Assembly (NCBI GenBank): GCA_963789025.1
Contig: CAWBIT010000008.1
Span: forward strand, 496,001-560,000
From: AP-15 sp963789025
GTDB lineage: Bacteria; Pseudomonadota; Alphaproteobacteria; ATCC43930; CGMCC-115725
Length of the DNA: 64,000 bases
Direction: 5' to 3'
Made by a program: the position numbers and the translations under genes. Every line of letters starts with the position of its first letter. The stretch's first letter is position 1. Shown here piece by piece: positions 33,433 through 41,429 of the stretch. Under the pieces are notes generated by a model, which was given only the letters and a program-made list of their open reading frames with translations, was not told the origin of the DNA and did no database searches.

Positions 33433-34125
33433 ATGAACGATGTTGTGCAAGTGCCGGCCAGCACGCGAAAACCGGTGGTGCGGCCGCGTGATGCGGCGTC
33501 CCTGATTTTGCTGCGCGGCGCGGGCCGGAATCTCGAAGTCCTCGCCGGCCGCCGCCCCTTGCATGTCAAATTCATGCCCGGGGTGCACGTGTTTCCGGGC
33601 GGTGCGATCGATCCACCCGACCGGATCGCCTGGAGTCACGAATCCGGAAGCGATGCGTTGGGGCCTCGGCTCGCGCGCTCTGCCCGTGCGGCATTGCGCG
33701 AGACCTGGGAGGAGGTCGGGGTGCTGGTAGGCCGGCCCGCCGCATCGCATAACGCGCCGCCGGCCACCAGGCAGATCGAACGAGCCTATCGCGAACGCGG
33801 CCTCGTCGCGGCATTGGACCTGCTGACCTATGTCGGGCGGGCGATCACCCCGTCTTACTCGAACCGCCGCTTCAATACCCGGTTTTTCCTCAGCGATGGC
33901 GCCAATGTGTTCGGCGAACCGGTGTCGAGCGAAGAGCTCGAAGATGTGCGCTGGTACCGGATCGGGCAACATCCGCTCGAATCGTTTCGCGATGTGACGC
34001 GGTTCATGCTGGCCCGGGCGATCGCCCTGCACGGCGGCGCCGCCAAGGGCGAGACGCCGCTGTTCTACTGGGCCAAGAACGCGCGCCGCATCGGCGTCTG
34101 CCGCGAACGCAGCCGCGCGACTTAG
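33433..34125 (+). CDS. NUDIX hydrolase
   Basis: This 230-residue protein has a NUDIX fold with the box spread by an insertion: VFPGGAIDPPD, then ARAALRETWEEVGVLVG, which carries REx2EExG. The extended spacing and the later SNRRFNTRFFLS segment resemble the NUDT19/NUDT7-like group, which acts on CoA or similar diphosphates. It converges with the MFS gene, with 6 bp between stops. The substrate is not predictable. Confidence 0.85.
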   Translation: MNDVVQVPASTRKPVVRPRDAASLILLRGAGRNLEVLAGRRPLHVKFMPGVHVFPGGAIDPPDRIAWSHESGSDALGPRLARSARAALRETWEEVGVLVGRPAASHNAPPATRQIERAYRERGLVAALDLLTYVGRAITPSYSNRRFNTRFFLSDGANVFGEPVSSEELEDVRWYRIGQHPLESFRDVTRFMLARAIALHGGAAKGETPLFYWAKNARRIGVCRERSRAT

Positions 34126-34131
34126 GGGCGG

Positions 34132-35559
34132 TCAGCGCGCCTCGGTGCCGAGCACGCGAGGATGCGGGCGTACCGCGGTCTCCTCACCGCCGAGAGCCAT
34201 TGCTTTGCCGTGCGTCTCGACACCGAGGAAGAGGAACGACAAACCGACCAATGCCATACAGCCGGCGAGGAAGACGAAGGCCGGCAACACCGCGGCCTCC
34301 GTCGCCTTTGGTGCGATGACATTGCCGCTACCGGCAAGCAGAGCCAAAGCGAGCGGGCCCAGGATCTTGCCGACCCCGTTCGCCGCTTGCCCCAAGCCCG
34401 AAGAGCGCGAGCCAAGGCGCACCCCATATTGCTCGACCGTATAAGGCGCGAGATTCGAGAAACCGCCCTCCACAAAGAAAGCCGAGGCGGCGACCAGGAT
34501 CACAAATAACGGAAACTCGCCGACCAGTACTCCATTGTAATAGCCCGCTAGAGCAAGGAAAATAACCGCAGCGAATCCGAAGAGTATGCCGAGGGCACGC
34601 CGGCCCAATAACGGGGCGATCAGCGAGACAATGATCTTGCCGATGATGCCGGTACCCGAGACATAGATAAAATACTTGGCGGCCTGCGCAGGCTCCACGT
34701 GCAGAGCGAGCGCAACGATCGTCGGCCCCCAAAGATAGTAGCCGTAGGCTGCCGTCGCAGAGCCGCCCCAGATCAGGATCGTTTGCCAGAAAAGCCGCGG
34801 ATTGACCGTGAAGAGCTCCGTCAGGCTGGCGCGGGGTTGCGCGGCAGGCTGGATCGTCGGCAATGGCACCCTGTTGAGCGGGAGCTCCAATTGCTTCGCA
34901 ACCTCCTCCCGCGCCTCGGCGAAACGCCCCTTGGCGGTCAGCCAGCGCACCGATTCCGGCACAAAGATCCAAACCAACAGCCCGATCGCGACTGCCACAA
35001 AGCCGGTCATCGCGACCCCGCGCCAGCCGAACGCCTCGAGAAGCGCAGCCGCGGTGAAGGAGGCGAGCAGCGTGCCGGCACTGGCGAACACGATAAAAAA
35101 GCTCGTTATCCCGGTGCGCCAGCGCGTGGGCGTCAGCTCGACGATGATCGTCAAGGCAGGGGTGACCCCGGCCGCGAGACCGAAGCCGACAAAGAAGCGC
35201 AGTACCGCCAACAACACCCACGCGCCGGTCGGCACAAGACCGATCAACCCGGCACTGATCCCGCAAATGAGTGTCCCGGTGACGGTCTGCTTCTTGCGCC
35301 CGAAGAGATCGCCGAGAGAACCCCAGACGAGCGAACCGATGATGGCGCCGATGCCGGCGCCATAAAGAATGATCGCACCCTGCCCATAGGTGAGCTGCCA
35401 TTCCCGTCCGATCACCGACATGACAAAGGCGATCAGAAAGAAGTCAAAAAAATCGAGGACGAGAACCCCCGACATCAGGACGAAGGTCACCCAGTAGCGC
35501 CGATTGAGGGGCGCCGCATCGAACAGCGCCAGGAGATTGTCGGAACTCTGCCCCGGCAT
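34132..35559 (-). CDS. MFS transporter, aromatic acid/metabolite:H+ symporter type
   Basis: This 475-residue protein has about twelve membrane helices. The MFS loop 2-3 signature GSLVWGSLGDLFGRKKQTVT, an RFFVGFGLAAG helix 4 and FVPESVRWLTAKGRFAEA at the central loop match the sugar/aromatic-acid symporter groups. The ATG was chosen because GGAGG lies six bases upstream. It imports or exports a small organic anion with protons; the specific ligand is unknown. Confidence 0.85.
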   Translation of the reverse strand: MPGQSSDNLLALFDAAPLNRRYWVTFVLMSGVLVLDFFDFFLIAFVMSVIGREWQLTYGQGAIILYGAGIGAIIGSLVWGSLGDLFGRKKQTVTGTLICGISAGLIGLVPTGAWVLLAVLRFFVGFGLAAGVTPALTIIVELTPTRWRTGITSFFIVFASAGTLLASFTAAALLEAFGWRGVAMTGFVAVAIGLLVWIFVPESVRWLTAKGRFAEAREEVAKQLELPLNRVPLPTIQPAAQPRASLTELFTVNPRLFWQTILIWGGSATAAYGYYLWGPTIVALALHVEPAQAAKYFIYVSGTGIIGKIIVSLIAPLLGRRALGILFGFAAVIFLALAGYYNGVLVGEFPLFVILVAASAFFVEGGFSNLAPYTVEQYGVRLGSRSSGLGQAANGVGKILGPLALALLAGSGNVIAPKATEAAVLPAFVFLAGCMALVGLSFLFLGVETHGKAMALGGEETAVRPHPRVLGTEAR

Positions 35560-35720
35560 CGCTTCCTCCCACGGCGCCATCCGGCGCCCACGATTTTGCG
35601 GCGTTAACGAATATGTCCGCGCCTCCGGGCCGTCAACTAGCGCGGCATCGCCGCCCCGGGGCTCGTGATGCTAGTGTTCAGATCCATTCAGAAGATTCAC
35701 TCGGCAAAAGCAGACCAAGG

Positions 35721-36035
35721 CTGACATCAAGGTTTCTGCCACACCGGCGAAGGCCGGTGCCCATGCCACACATGGGTCCCGGCTTTCGAGGGTGTAAGGA
35801 AATTCACGATCGGCTGGATCAGCGCCGTGCGTCCTTCGAGACAGCTGCTTCGCAGCTTCCTCAGGATGAGGGATTTTCTTACTGCCATCAAAGGCTTCCC
35901 TCATGCTGAGGAGCGCCCGAAGGGTGCGTCTCGAAGCACGCACGGCCGCGATACAGCCAATTTCCTGACAGCCTCCCTTCGCCGGGAAGACGAGAACCGG
36001 CGCATCCCGGTGAATGAACCGTATGAATCTGAGCA
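35721..36035 (-). repeat. composite repeat B (copy 2) enclosing RPE copy 2
   Basis: On the minus strand, half 1 of repeat B (attcatacggttcattcacc, ggttctcgtcttcccggcg) occupies about 35955-36030, an RPE element lies at 35824-35946, and half 2 (ctcgaaagccgggacccat, gggcaccggccttcgccgg) lies at ~35733-35810. Order and orientation of the halves match the copy at 21885-22190. It starts at the 3' end of a broken binding-protein gene. Confidence 0.8.
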
Positions 36036-36714
36036 CTAGCACGCATGAAGCCTTCGAGCTCGCCGGCGGCCCAATCCATCGCCTGGTCCATGGTCTTCCC
36101 TTGTTGGGTGTACTGGGCGATCATCTTGGTCGTCGTCGCCTGGGCGAAGATCTGGTTGCCGATCCGCATTGGCGCCAGCGAGCCCGACACCAACTCGATC
36201 ACCTCGCCGCGCGGCGGGTAATTCCAGATGCCGCCCTTTGGCGGACCCTCCTCGGCCCAGGTCTTGAAGTCCCGCAAAGTTCCAAAGGCCGGGATGTCGT
36301 ACCCCTTGCTGCCGGCGACCAGCTGCTCCACCAAGTCCTTCTCCCACAAATGCAGCAGCAGGCTCTTCCCAGCCGATTTGTTGGGAGAGAAATTCCAGAC
36401 CCCCCAATAGGAAGGTTGCGCCGGATCGAACCGACCTTTCGGCCCCTTTGGCGACGGGAAGTGCCAGCACTGCTCGGCGACCTTCGGTGCATCACGCGCC
36501 GCCACCGCCCAGGCCGAAGGCGGGTTCATGATCAGCGCACCCTGGCCCGAAATCAGCGCTTTGTTGTTGCTCGAATCATCCCAGGCGAAGACGCCGTCCG
36601 GCAATAGCGGCACCAGCTTTTTGAAGAAATCGAGCATGTGCGTGCACCGGCCAGGGTTGCGGCCGCCGCCGCGCTCTGCATAAGGGACCGCCGCGTCAGC
36701 CGAGTCGTTTCCAT
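36036..36714 (-). pseudogene. sugar-type (family 1) ABC binding protein, internally deleted
   Basis: The ATG opens a Tat-type signal, METTRLTRRSLMQSAAAAAT. After about 30 codons the coherent sequence moves to another frame, LDFFKKLVPLLPDGVFAWDD, then GQGALIMNPPSAWAVA and FSPNKSAGKSLLLHLWEKD, which is the C-terminal half of a family 1 solute-binding protein. Roughly half the protein is missing. The 3' end meets repeat B just after EGFMRA. No permease or ATPase genes remain nearby. Confidence 0.75.
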
Positions 36715-36902
36715 CCACCCCTCCCGTCAAATGCCTACCGGTGATTGTAGCGCAACCGCGGACCGTTGCCATCTCGGTTGATAAGCGGCAAATCGAAGCT
36801 GATTGGACTACTCGATGACGGCGTTGCAGCTGCTTCTTTGACAGGAGATCGTGTATTTAAGTCATGTTTTAGTAAGTATTGACAAGCACCCGAATTTTAA
36901 CT

Positions 36903-36952
36903 GCTCTCGCACGCGCAGCTGATTTCAGCTAATATTTCGCGCGTGCGAGAGC
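36903..36952. other. stacked hairpin structure
   Basis: A perfect 14-bp inverted repeat, GCTCTCGCACGCGC and GCGCGTGCGAGAGC, encloses a second perfect hairpin AGCTGA-TT-TCAGCT, leaving an 8-nt bulge on one side. It lies 35 bp beyond the stop of the UGSC gene. No T-run follows on either strand, so it may be an RNA-stabilising 3' structure, a protein site or the scar of an element. Confidence 0.8.
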
Positions 36953-36986
36953 GATAATCTGTTGTACAGGGCTGAGCGGAACCCGC

Positions 36987-37502
36987 TCAGCCTTTGACCA
37001 GCAACGCCAGGATCGGTTCGAGGTGGTCGTCGGCGAGTTTCTTTAATTCGTCGTCGGTGCGGTCCTGCACCGGGTGGGGAACGAATACCAGAGCCGGGTC
37101 GATGCCGAGCGATTTGGCTTGGGCGGCGGCGCCGTCGCTGAATTCGGTGGTGGCGACGCCGACGGTTGGAATGCCGCGTGCTTCGAGATCCGCTATGTCA
37201 TGCGTACAGCACGAAATGCAGGACCCTCAGTCCGACAACCCTTCGACGACGAGGTCGACTTCGGCGGCGATCTGCTGCCGCAGCGGCAACGGCGCCACCC
37301 GCGTGTTGGTCGGCTTGGCGTAGTGCTTGACAGCGATGCCGCGCTCGGCGAGCCGCTCGCCGAGCCGGTGCAGAAACACATCGCCGCGCGGCTTGGCGAT
37401 GTCGAGAATTCCGATCGTCAATCCGTCGAGCCGATCCGGCCGCGGCAGGCGCGGCCGGATTGTCGGACTTCGCTCCGAGGTCGGGTCGAGAAGTACAGTC
37501 AT
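36987..37502 (-). CDS. UGSC-family selenoprotein (Sec92)
   Basis: This 171-residue protein is complete only if TGA at 37227-37229 is read as selenocysteine: VDLVVEGLSD-U-GSCISCCTHDIADLEARG. The U-G-S-C motif is the hallmark of the UGSC family of (seleno)proteins, in which Cys homologues read CGSC. Before it lie LTIGILDIAKPRGDVFLHRL and APLPLRQQIAAEV; after it come IPTVGVATTEFSD and ALVFVPHPVQDRTDDEL. AGGAGG six bases before the ATG is an excellent start. A SECIS-like hairpin follows the TGA. It has no signal peptide. The function is unknown, but U..C plus adjacent CC indicates thiol/selenol redox or thioester chemistry. The thioredoxin-domain gene is upstream. Confidence 0.88.
37198..37214 (-). 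promoter_or_regulatory. candidate bacterial SECIS hairpin of the UGSC gene
   Basis: In the mRNA sense UCGUGC pairs with GCAUGA (one G-U pair), giving a 6-bp stem and the loop UGUAC. The loop begins 18 nt after the UGA and has G-U at positions 2-3, the same architecture as the hairpin in the PrdB-like gene although the sequences are unrelated. Confidence 0.65.
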
Positions 37503-37550
37503 TGCAACCTCCTTTAACAAGCGACTAAAACGTGGTCCCTGCATCAGCGT

Positions 37551-37670
37551 CGTGCGTGCTTCGAGACGCGCCCTATGGGCGCTCCTCAGCATGAGGGCTG
37601 TTCCTGATGGCATGAAGGAAGCGCCTCATCCTGAGGAGGCCGCACGGCGGCCGTCTCGAAGGACGCACCG
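37551..37670. repeat. RPE-type palindromic element, copy 3
   Basis: This copy has the same arms as the elements at 16066 and 35824 (cgtgcttcgagacgcgccct, gcgctcctcagcatgaggg and their partners). It lies between the thioredoxin-domain gene and the UGSC gene, inside a likely operon, and would form a long hairpin in the transcript about 50 nt upstream of the UGSC ribosome binding site. Confidence 0.85.
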
Positions 37671-37691
37671 CGCTGATACAGCGATCCTCAA

Positions 37692-39134
37692 TCATGGTCT
37701 GACCTCCTTGGTGACCGGAAGGCTGCCGCGGGGGCCGCCCGCGGACCAGCCGCCGATGATGCCGGAGAACATCCCGGCATCGCCGCCGGCGCGGGCGATC
37801 ATCAACCCGCCCGGACGGAATTTTTTGACGGTCTTGCCGGCCAGCGAAGGCGGACCGCCTTCGGCAATCCCCGTGGCTCCGGCGACGAGCTCGTCGCCCG
37901 GGATCTCGCACAGCCTATAGAGCTCTTCGTAAAGCCGCGCCTTCGTCCATCCGGCATTCTTGAAGGTCCGGTGATGCTCGGGGCACACCACCAGGAGAGC
38001 GTCGCAAGAAGGCGCGTGCTTGACGTTGCTGATCGCCTTCAGCGATCCGGCAAAGCTCTTCGCCAGGCTTTCGGGGTCGCGCGACTTCTGGTCGACGATC
38101 CCCTGCAGACCATACCCGGCGAATACCGTCACCGCCGACTGGCCCGGCTGCAGACCGCGCTCGACCGACAGCGGCTCCCAGCTCGACCCCTCTTCGTCCT
38201 CGGCAAAGCAATAGGTGTATTTGCCGGGATTGCCGAGGGTAGCGCGGTCGACCTCCTGCGGCCGTCCCTCGCCGATATTGCGAATGACGAGCTGCAATGC
38301 CCGGCCGATCGCAGCATTCGCGCGGTTGCCTTGGCCGAGCGCGTTGCCCTTGGCGTTCATGCCGATCCGCCGGCGAACCGGGCCGTTCACGATCAACACC
38401 GGCCCGACGAACATCGTCGTCGCCAATACGCCGTGCATCGCAAAGCTCTCCTCGAGCACTGCCTCGACCGCACTCAGCACGACCGGCAAATATTCCGGCT
38501 TGCAGCCCGCCATCACCGCATTGATCGCGATTTTCTCGACGGTTGCCGCGGCGCGCGCCGGCGGCACCAGCCCTACAACTTCCTGCGGGTCGCGCGCCGT
38601 GCCGTCGAGCATGCGCAAGACGCGTTCCTCGGTCGGCGCCACCAAGGGCAGCCCATCCGACCAGCCGCGCGCGAACATCGCCTCCTGCTCGTCCTCGCCC
38701 TCGCCGATTTCGATGCGGCGTGATTTGAGCCCGGTCTCGTTGAAGCGAATTCTGAGCCGCTCGAGTACCCCGGGCTCGACATTCTTGGCGCCGCAGCCGG
38801 GCCGGGCCTGCGGCAACTCCCGCCCGAGCCCGGCAATGCCGCTGAGCCGCTCCCATTCGCCGCGGTCCCAGCCATAGGTGCGCCCGACCTCGCGACCACC
38901 CTCGAAGCGGATCAGGGTCGGCACCACCTCGATCCCGAGCCGGTGCGAGACGTCGAGCTTCGTGTCGTCGACGCGTATCGGCACCGTCTCGGGAAAGGAC
39001 GGATCGTCCTGCGTAAAAACAGTCAGCCCAATCAGGCGCGACAGCTCGCCAAGCACCGGCGCCGCCATCACGCAGGTCGGACAGTCGCGCTTGACGACCG
39101 CCACCAAACCGTCCCGCGGAAGCTTCTCCGGCAT
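37692..39134 (-). CDS. thioredoxin-domain protein associated with UGSC
   Basis: This 480-residue protein has a thioredoxin-like fold at residues ~1-110, with an N-terminal CPTC redox motif (VKRDCPTCVMAAP) and VVPTLIRFEGGREVGRTYGW, the cis-Pro region. The remaining ~370 residues form a domain I know only from hypothetical proteins: GWSDGLPLVAPTEERVLRML, CKPEYLPVVLSAVEAV, GPVLIVNGPVRRRIGMNAKG and LGQGNRANAAIGRA. The UGSC gene follows in the same direction. A thioredoxin module beside a selenoprotein suggests it reduces the Sec/Cys centre. The ATG with GGATGGGG upstream was chosen; ATG at 39146 is an alternative. Confidence 0.75.
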   Translation of the reverse strand: MPEKLPRDGLVAVVKRDCPTCVMAAPVLGELSRLIGLTVFTQDDPSFPETVPIRVDDTKLDVSHRLGIEVVPTLIRFEGGREVGRTYGWDRGEWERLSGIAGLGRELPQARPGCGAKNVEPGVLERLRIRFNETGLKSRRIEIGEGEDEQEAMFARGWSDGLPLVAPTEERVLRMLDGTARDPQEVVGLVPPARAAATVEKIAINAVMAGCKPEYLPVVLSAVEAVLEESFAMHGVLATTMFVGPVLIVNGPVRRRIGMNAKGNALGQGNRANAAIGRALQLVIRNIGEGRPQEVDRATLGNPGKYTYCFAEDEEGSSWEPLSVERGLQPGQSAVTVFAGYGLQGIVDQKSRDPESLAKSFAGSLKAISNVKHAPSCDALLVVCPEHHRTFKNAGWTKARLYEELYRLCEIPGDELVAGATGIAEGGPPSLAGKTVKKFRPGGLMIARAGGDAGMFSGIIGGWSAGGPRGSLPVTKEVRP

Positions 39135-39330
39135 TACCCCATCCATTCGTCTATTGGCGTGGTCAGAATGAACCGAGCCTGGGCGGGCGACAACAGGCAC
39201 GGCGTGGGCCAAGTAGTGTGCAATTATTGAGTAATTGACAATTGGTTAGTTTTATGATATCCCTTCAGCAAAGAGAACTTCGTGCCGAAACTGGTTATAG
39301 CGGCGCTCGGTGATGGTTGCCGCTCATACG

Positions 39331-39471
39331 AAAAACAGCCAGGAACAGCGACGGAACAGCCGGGGTTTTCGCTGTTTTTGTCTCCGGGACCCTTGCAGAC
39401 CCAGGATTACTGCGGAACACGGAATATCGCTGACTGATAATTCCCGTCCGATAACAGCAAGAACAGCCAGA
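39331..39471. repeat. AACAGCC-rich repeat E, copy 1
   Basis: Repeated (g)aacagcc, aacagcg and aacagcaagaacagccag units lie in both orientations, with gctgtttttgtct between. A second cluster of the same units is at 61263-61412. It fills the 405-bp gap between the divergent thioredoxin-domain gene and the first luciferase-like gene. Confidence 0.7.
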
Positions 39472-39551
39472 GGTGCCAGCTTCTCCATACGCTTGCGTAC
39501 TCGCCGTCGCGGCCTCAACTTAGCCCGGCACGTTTTCTCGGAGGGCGGATC

Positions 39552-40385
39552 ATGCGGGTCGGGATTCATCTGCCGCATATCGGGCGCAAGGCCGGGCCGG
39601 AGGCGGTCCGCCGGGCGGCCATCCAGGCCGAGGAGCTCGGCTTTGCCGATGTCTGGTCGAGCGAGCACATCATCATTCCAAAGGGCGCGCCCTACCCGCC
39701 TTCGGCGATCTTCTACGACCCGGTGCTGACCCTGACCTGGGCGGCCGCCTTCACGAAGAGGGTCGGGCTCGGCACCAGCGTGCTGGTGTTGCCGATGCGC
39801 CACCCGCTGCCGCTCGCCAAGGAATTGGCGACATTGCAGAACCTGTCCGAAGGGCGGCTGATCCTCGGCGCCGGGGTCGGCTGGATGGAGGCCGAGTTCG
39901 CAGCACTCGGCGTGCCGTTCCGCGAGCGCGGGCGGCGCATGGACGAGGGCATCGCGATAATGCGAGCGGTCTGGAGCCGGGATCCGGTTACTTTTGCAGC
40001 GCATCACATCCCCGCGGTCATCGAGGACATGCGCATGCTGCCGCAGCCGGTGAAACCGATCCCGATCTGGATCGGCGGCAGCTCCGAAGCCGCGCTCGCC
40101 CGCGCCGTAAGATTGGCCGAGGGCTGGCACGGCTCGCGGCTGTCGCCTGAGGAGGCCGCGCCGATTGTTCGCCGATTGCGCGAGCGGCGGCCCGAGCCGG
40201 GGTTCGCGATTTCGCTGCGCTATGGATGGGACGGCAAGGACGACGGCGCGCTCCGCGCTCGCCTGGCCGCCTATGGCGCAGCGGGTGTCGAACATGTTTT
40301 GGTCGAGCCGGCCGAGCGCACGCTCGAGGATTGGCTGCGCGCCGTCGAGCGGATCGCCCGCGCGGCAGAAGGGGTTAAACCATGA
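39552..40385 (+). CDS. luciferase-like monooxygenase (LLM) family oxidoreductase, 1
   Basis: This 277-residue TIM-barrel protein has MRVGIHLPHIGRKAGPEAV at the start, then ADVWSSEHIIIPKG, VGLGTSVLVLPMRHPLPLAK, LILGAGVGWMEAEFAALGV and IPIWIGGSSEAAL. These match the LLM class often annotated as F420-dependent, though FMN cannot be excluded. GGAGG is placed before the ATG. Its stop overlaps the next LLM start by 4 bp, so the two are translationally coupled and may act in one pathway. Confidence 0.88.
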   Translation: MRVGIHLPHIGRKAGPEAVRRAAIQAEELGFADVWSSEHIIIPKGAPYPPSAIFYDPVLTLTWAAAFTKRVGLGTSVLVLPMRHPLPLAKELATLQNLSEGRLILGAGVGWMEAEFAALGVPFRERGRRMDEGIAIMRAVWSRDPVTFAAHHIPAVIEDMRMLPQPVKPIPIWIGGSSEAALARAVRLAEGWHGSRLSPEEAAPIVRRLRERRPEPGFAISLRYGWDGKDDGALRARLAAYGAAGVEHVLVEPAERTLEDWLRAVERIARAAEGVKP

Positions 40386-41419
40386 AATTGGCCCTTACCC
40401 TTAGGGTCTCGCCGACCACCGGTGTCGACATGGAGACGGTTTGGGAGGCGGAGCGGCTCGGCTACGAGGCGGTGTGGAGCGGCGAGGCCTACGGCACCGA
40501 CGCGGTGACGCCGGTCGCCTGGGTCTTGGCACAGACCAAGAAGATCAAAGCCGGGACCAGCATCATGCAGATGCCGGCGCGCACGCCAACCTGTGCGGCG
40601 ATGACGGCGATGACCCTGCAGGCGCTTTCCGGCAATCGGTTTCTGTGCGGCATCGGACCGTCCGGCCCGCAGGTCGTCGAGGGCTGGCACGGCGTGCCGT
40701 TCGGCAAGCCGCTGCTGCGCACCCGCGAATACATCTCGATCATCCGCCAGATATTGGAGCGCAACGCGCCGCTCGAATATCACGGCGAGCATTATCAGAT
40801 CCCCTATACCGGGCCGGGCGCCACCGGGCTCGGCAAGCCGCTGCGCAGCATCATCCACGGCGATCCGAGCCTGAAGATCTATACCGCCTCGTTCGCGCCG
40901 GCCGGGCTGCGCACCGCCGGCGAGGTGGCGGATGGCGTCTTGCCATTCTTCATGGCGCCGGAGAAGGCCGAGGCGATCACGGCTCCGGTGCTCGAAGGGA
41001 TAGCGAAGGCCGGCGGCAGAAACACCCTCGCCGATTTCGACATCGCGCCCTATGTCCGAGTGGCGATCGGCGACGATCTCACCGCCTGCCGCGATAAGAT
41101 CAGACCGCAGCTCGCCCTCTATATCGGCGGCATGGGGGCGCGATCGAAGAATTACTACAACGATCTGGCGAAGCGGCTCGGCTACGAAGCCGCGGCAATC
41201 GAAATCCAGGACCACTTCCTCGCGGGCCGGCGCAAGGAGGCCGAAGCGGCGGTGCCCGACGCCTTGATCGACGAAACCTCGTTGGTCGGGCCGAAGGAGC
41301 GGATCAGGGACCGTCTCGAAGCCTGGGATGAGGTCGCGAAGGATCACCGGGTCGGCACATTGCTGTTGGCCGGCGCGACACGGGAAGCCCTGCGGGTCGT
41401 GGCCGAAGCCGTCTTGTGA
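40382..41419 (+). CDS. luciferase-like monooxygenase (LLM) family oxidoreductase, 2
   Basis: This 345-residue LLM protein starts MKLALTLRVSPTTGVDMETV, then AVWSGEAYGTDAVTPVAWVL, IKAGTSIMQMPARTPTCAAM and FLCGIGPSGPQVVEGWHGVP. The C-terminal part SLVGPKERIRDRLEAW is typical. It overlaps the preceding LLM gene and is followed 10 bp later by a dioxygenase gene. The cofactor (F420 or FMN) and substrate are unknown. Confidence 0.88.
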   Translation: MKLALTLRVSPTTGVDMETVWEAERLGYEAVWSGEAYGTDAVTPVAWVLAQTKKIKAGTSIMQMPARTPTCAAMTAMTLQALSGNRFLCGIGPSGPQVVEGWHGVPFGKPLLRTREYISIIRQILERNAPLEYHGEHYQIPYTGPGATGLGKPLRSIIHGDPSLKIYTASFAPAGLRTAGEVADGVLPFFMAPEKAEAITAPVLEGIAKAGGRNTLADFDIAPYVRVAIGDDLTACRDKIRPQLALYIGGMGARSKNYYNDLAKRLGYEAAAIEIQDHFLAGRRKEAEAAVPDALIDETSLVGPKERIRDRLEAWDEVAKDHRVGTLLLAGATREALRVVAEAVL

Positions 41420-41429
41420 GGATCTCACG

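Noticed and set aside
36987..37613. Two separate genes split at 37227
   Set aside because: The downstream part has no start codon or ribosome binding site and begins GSC right after TGA, matching the UGSC motif.
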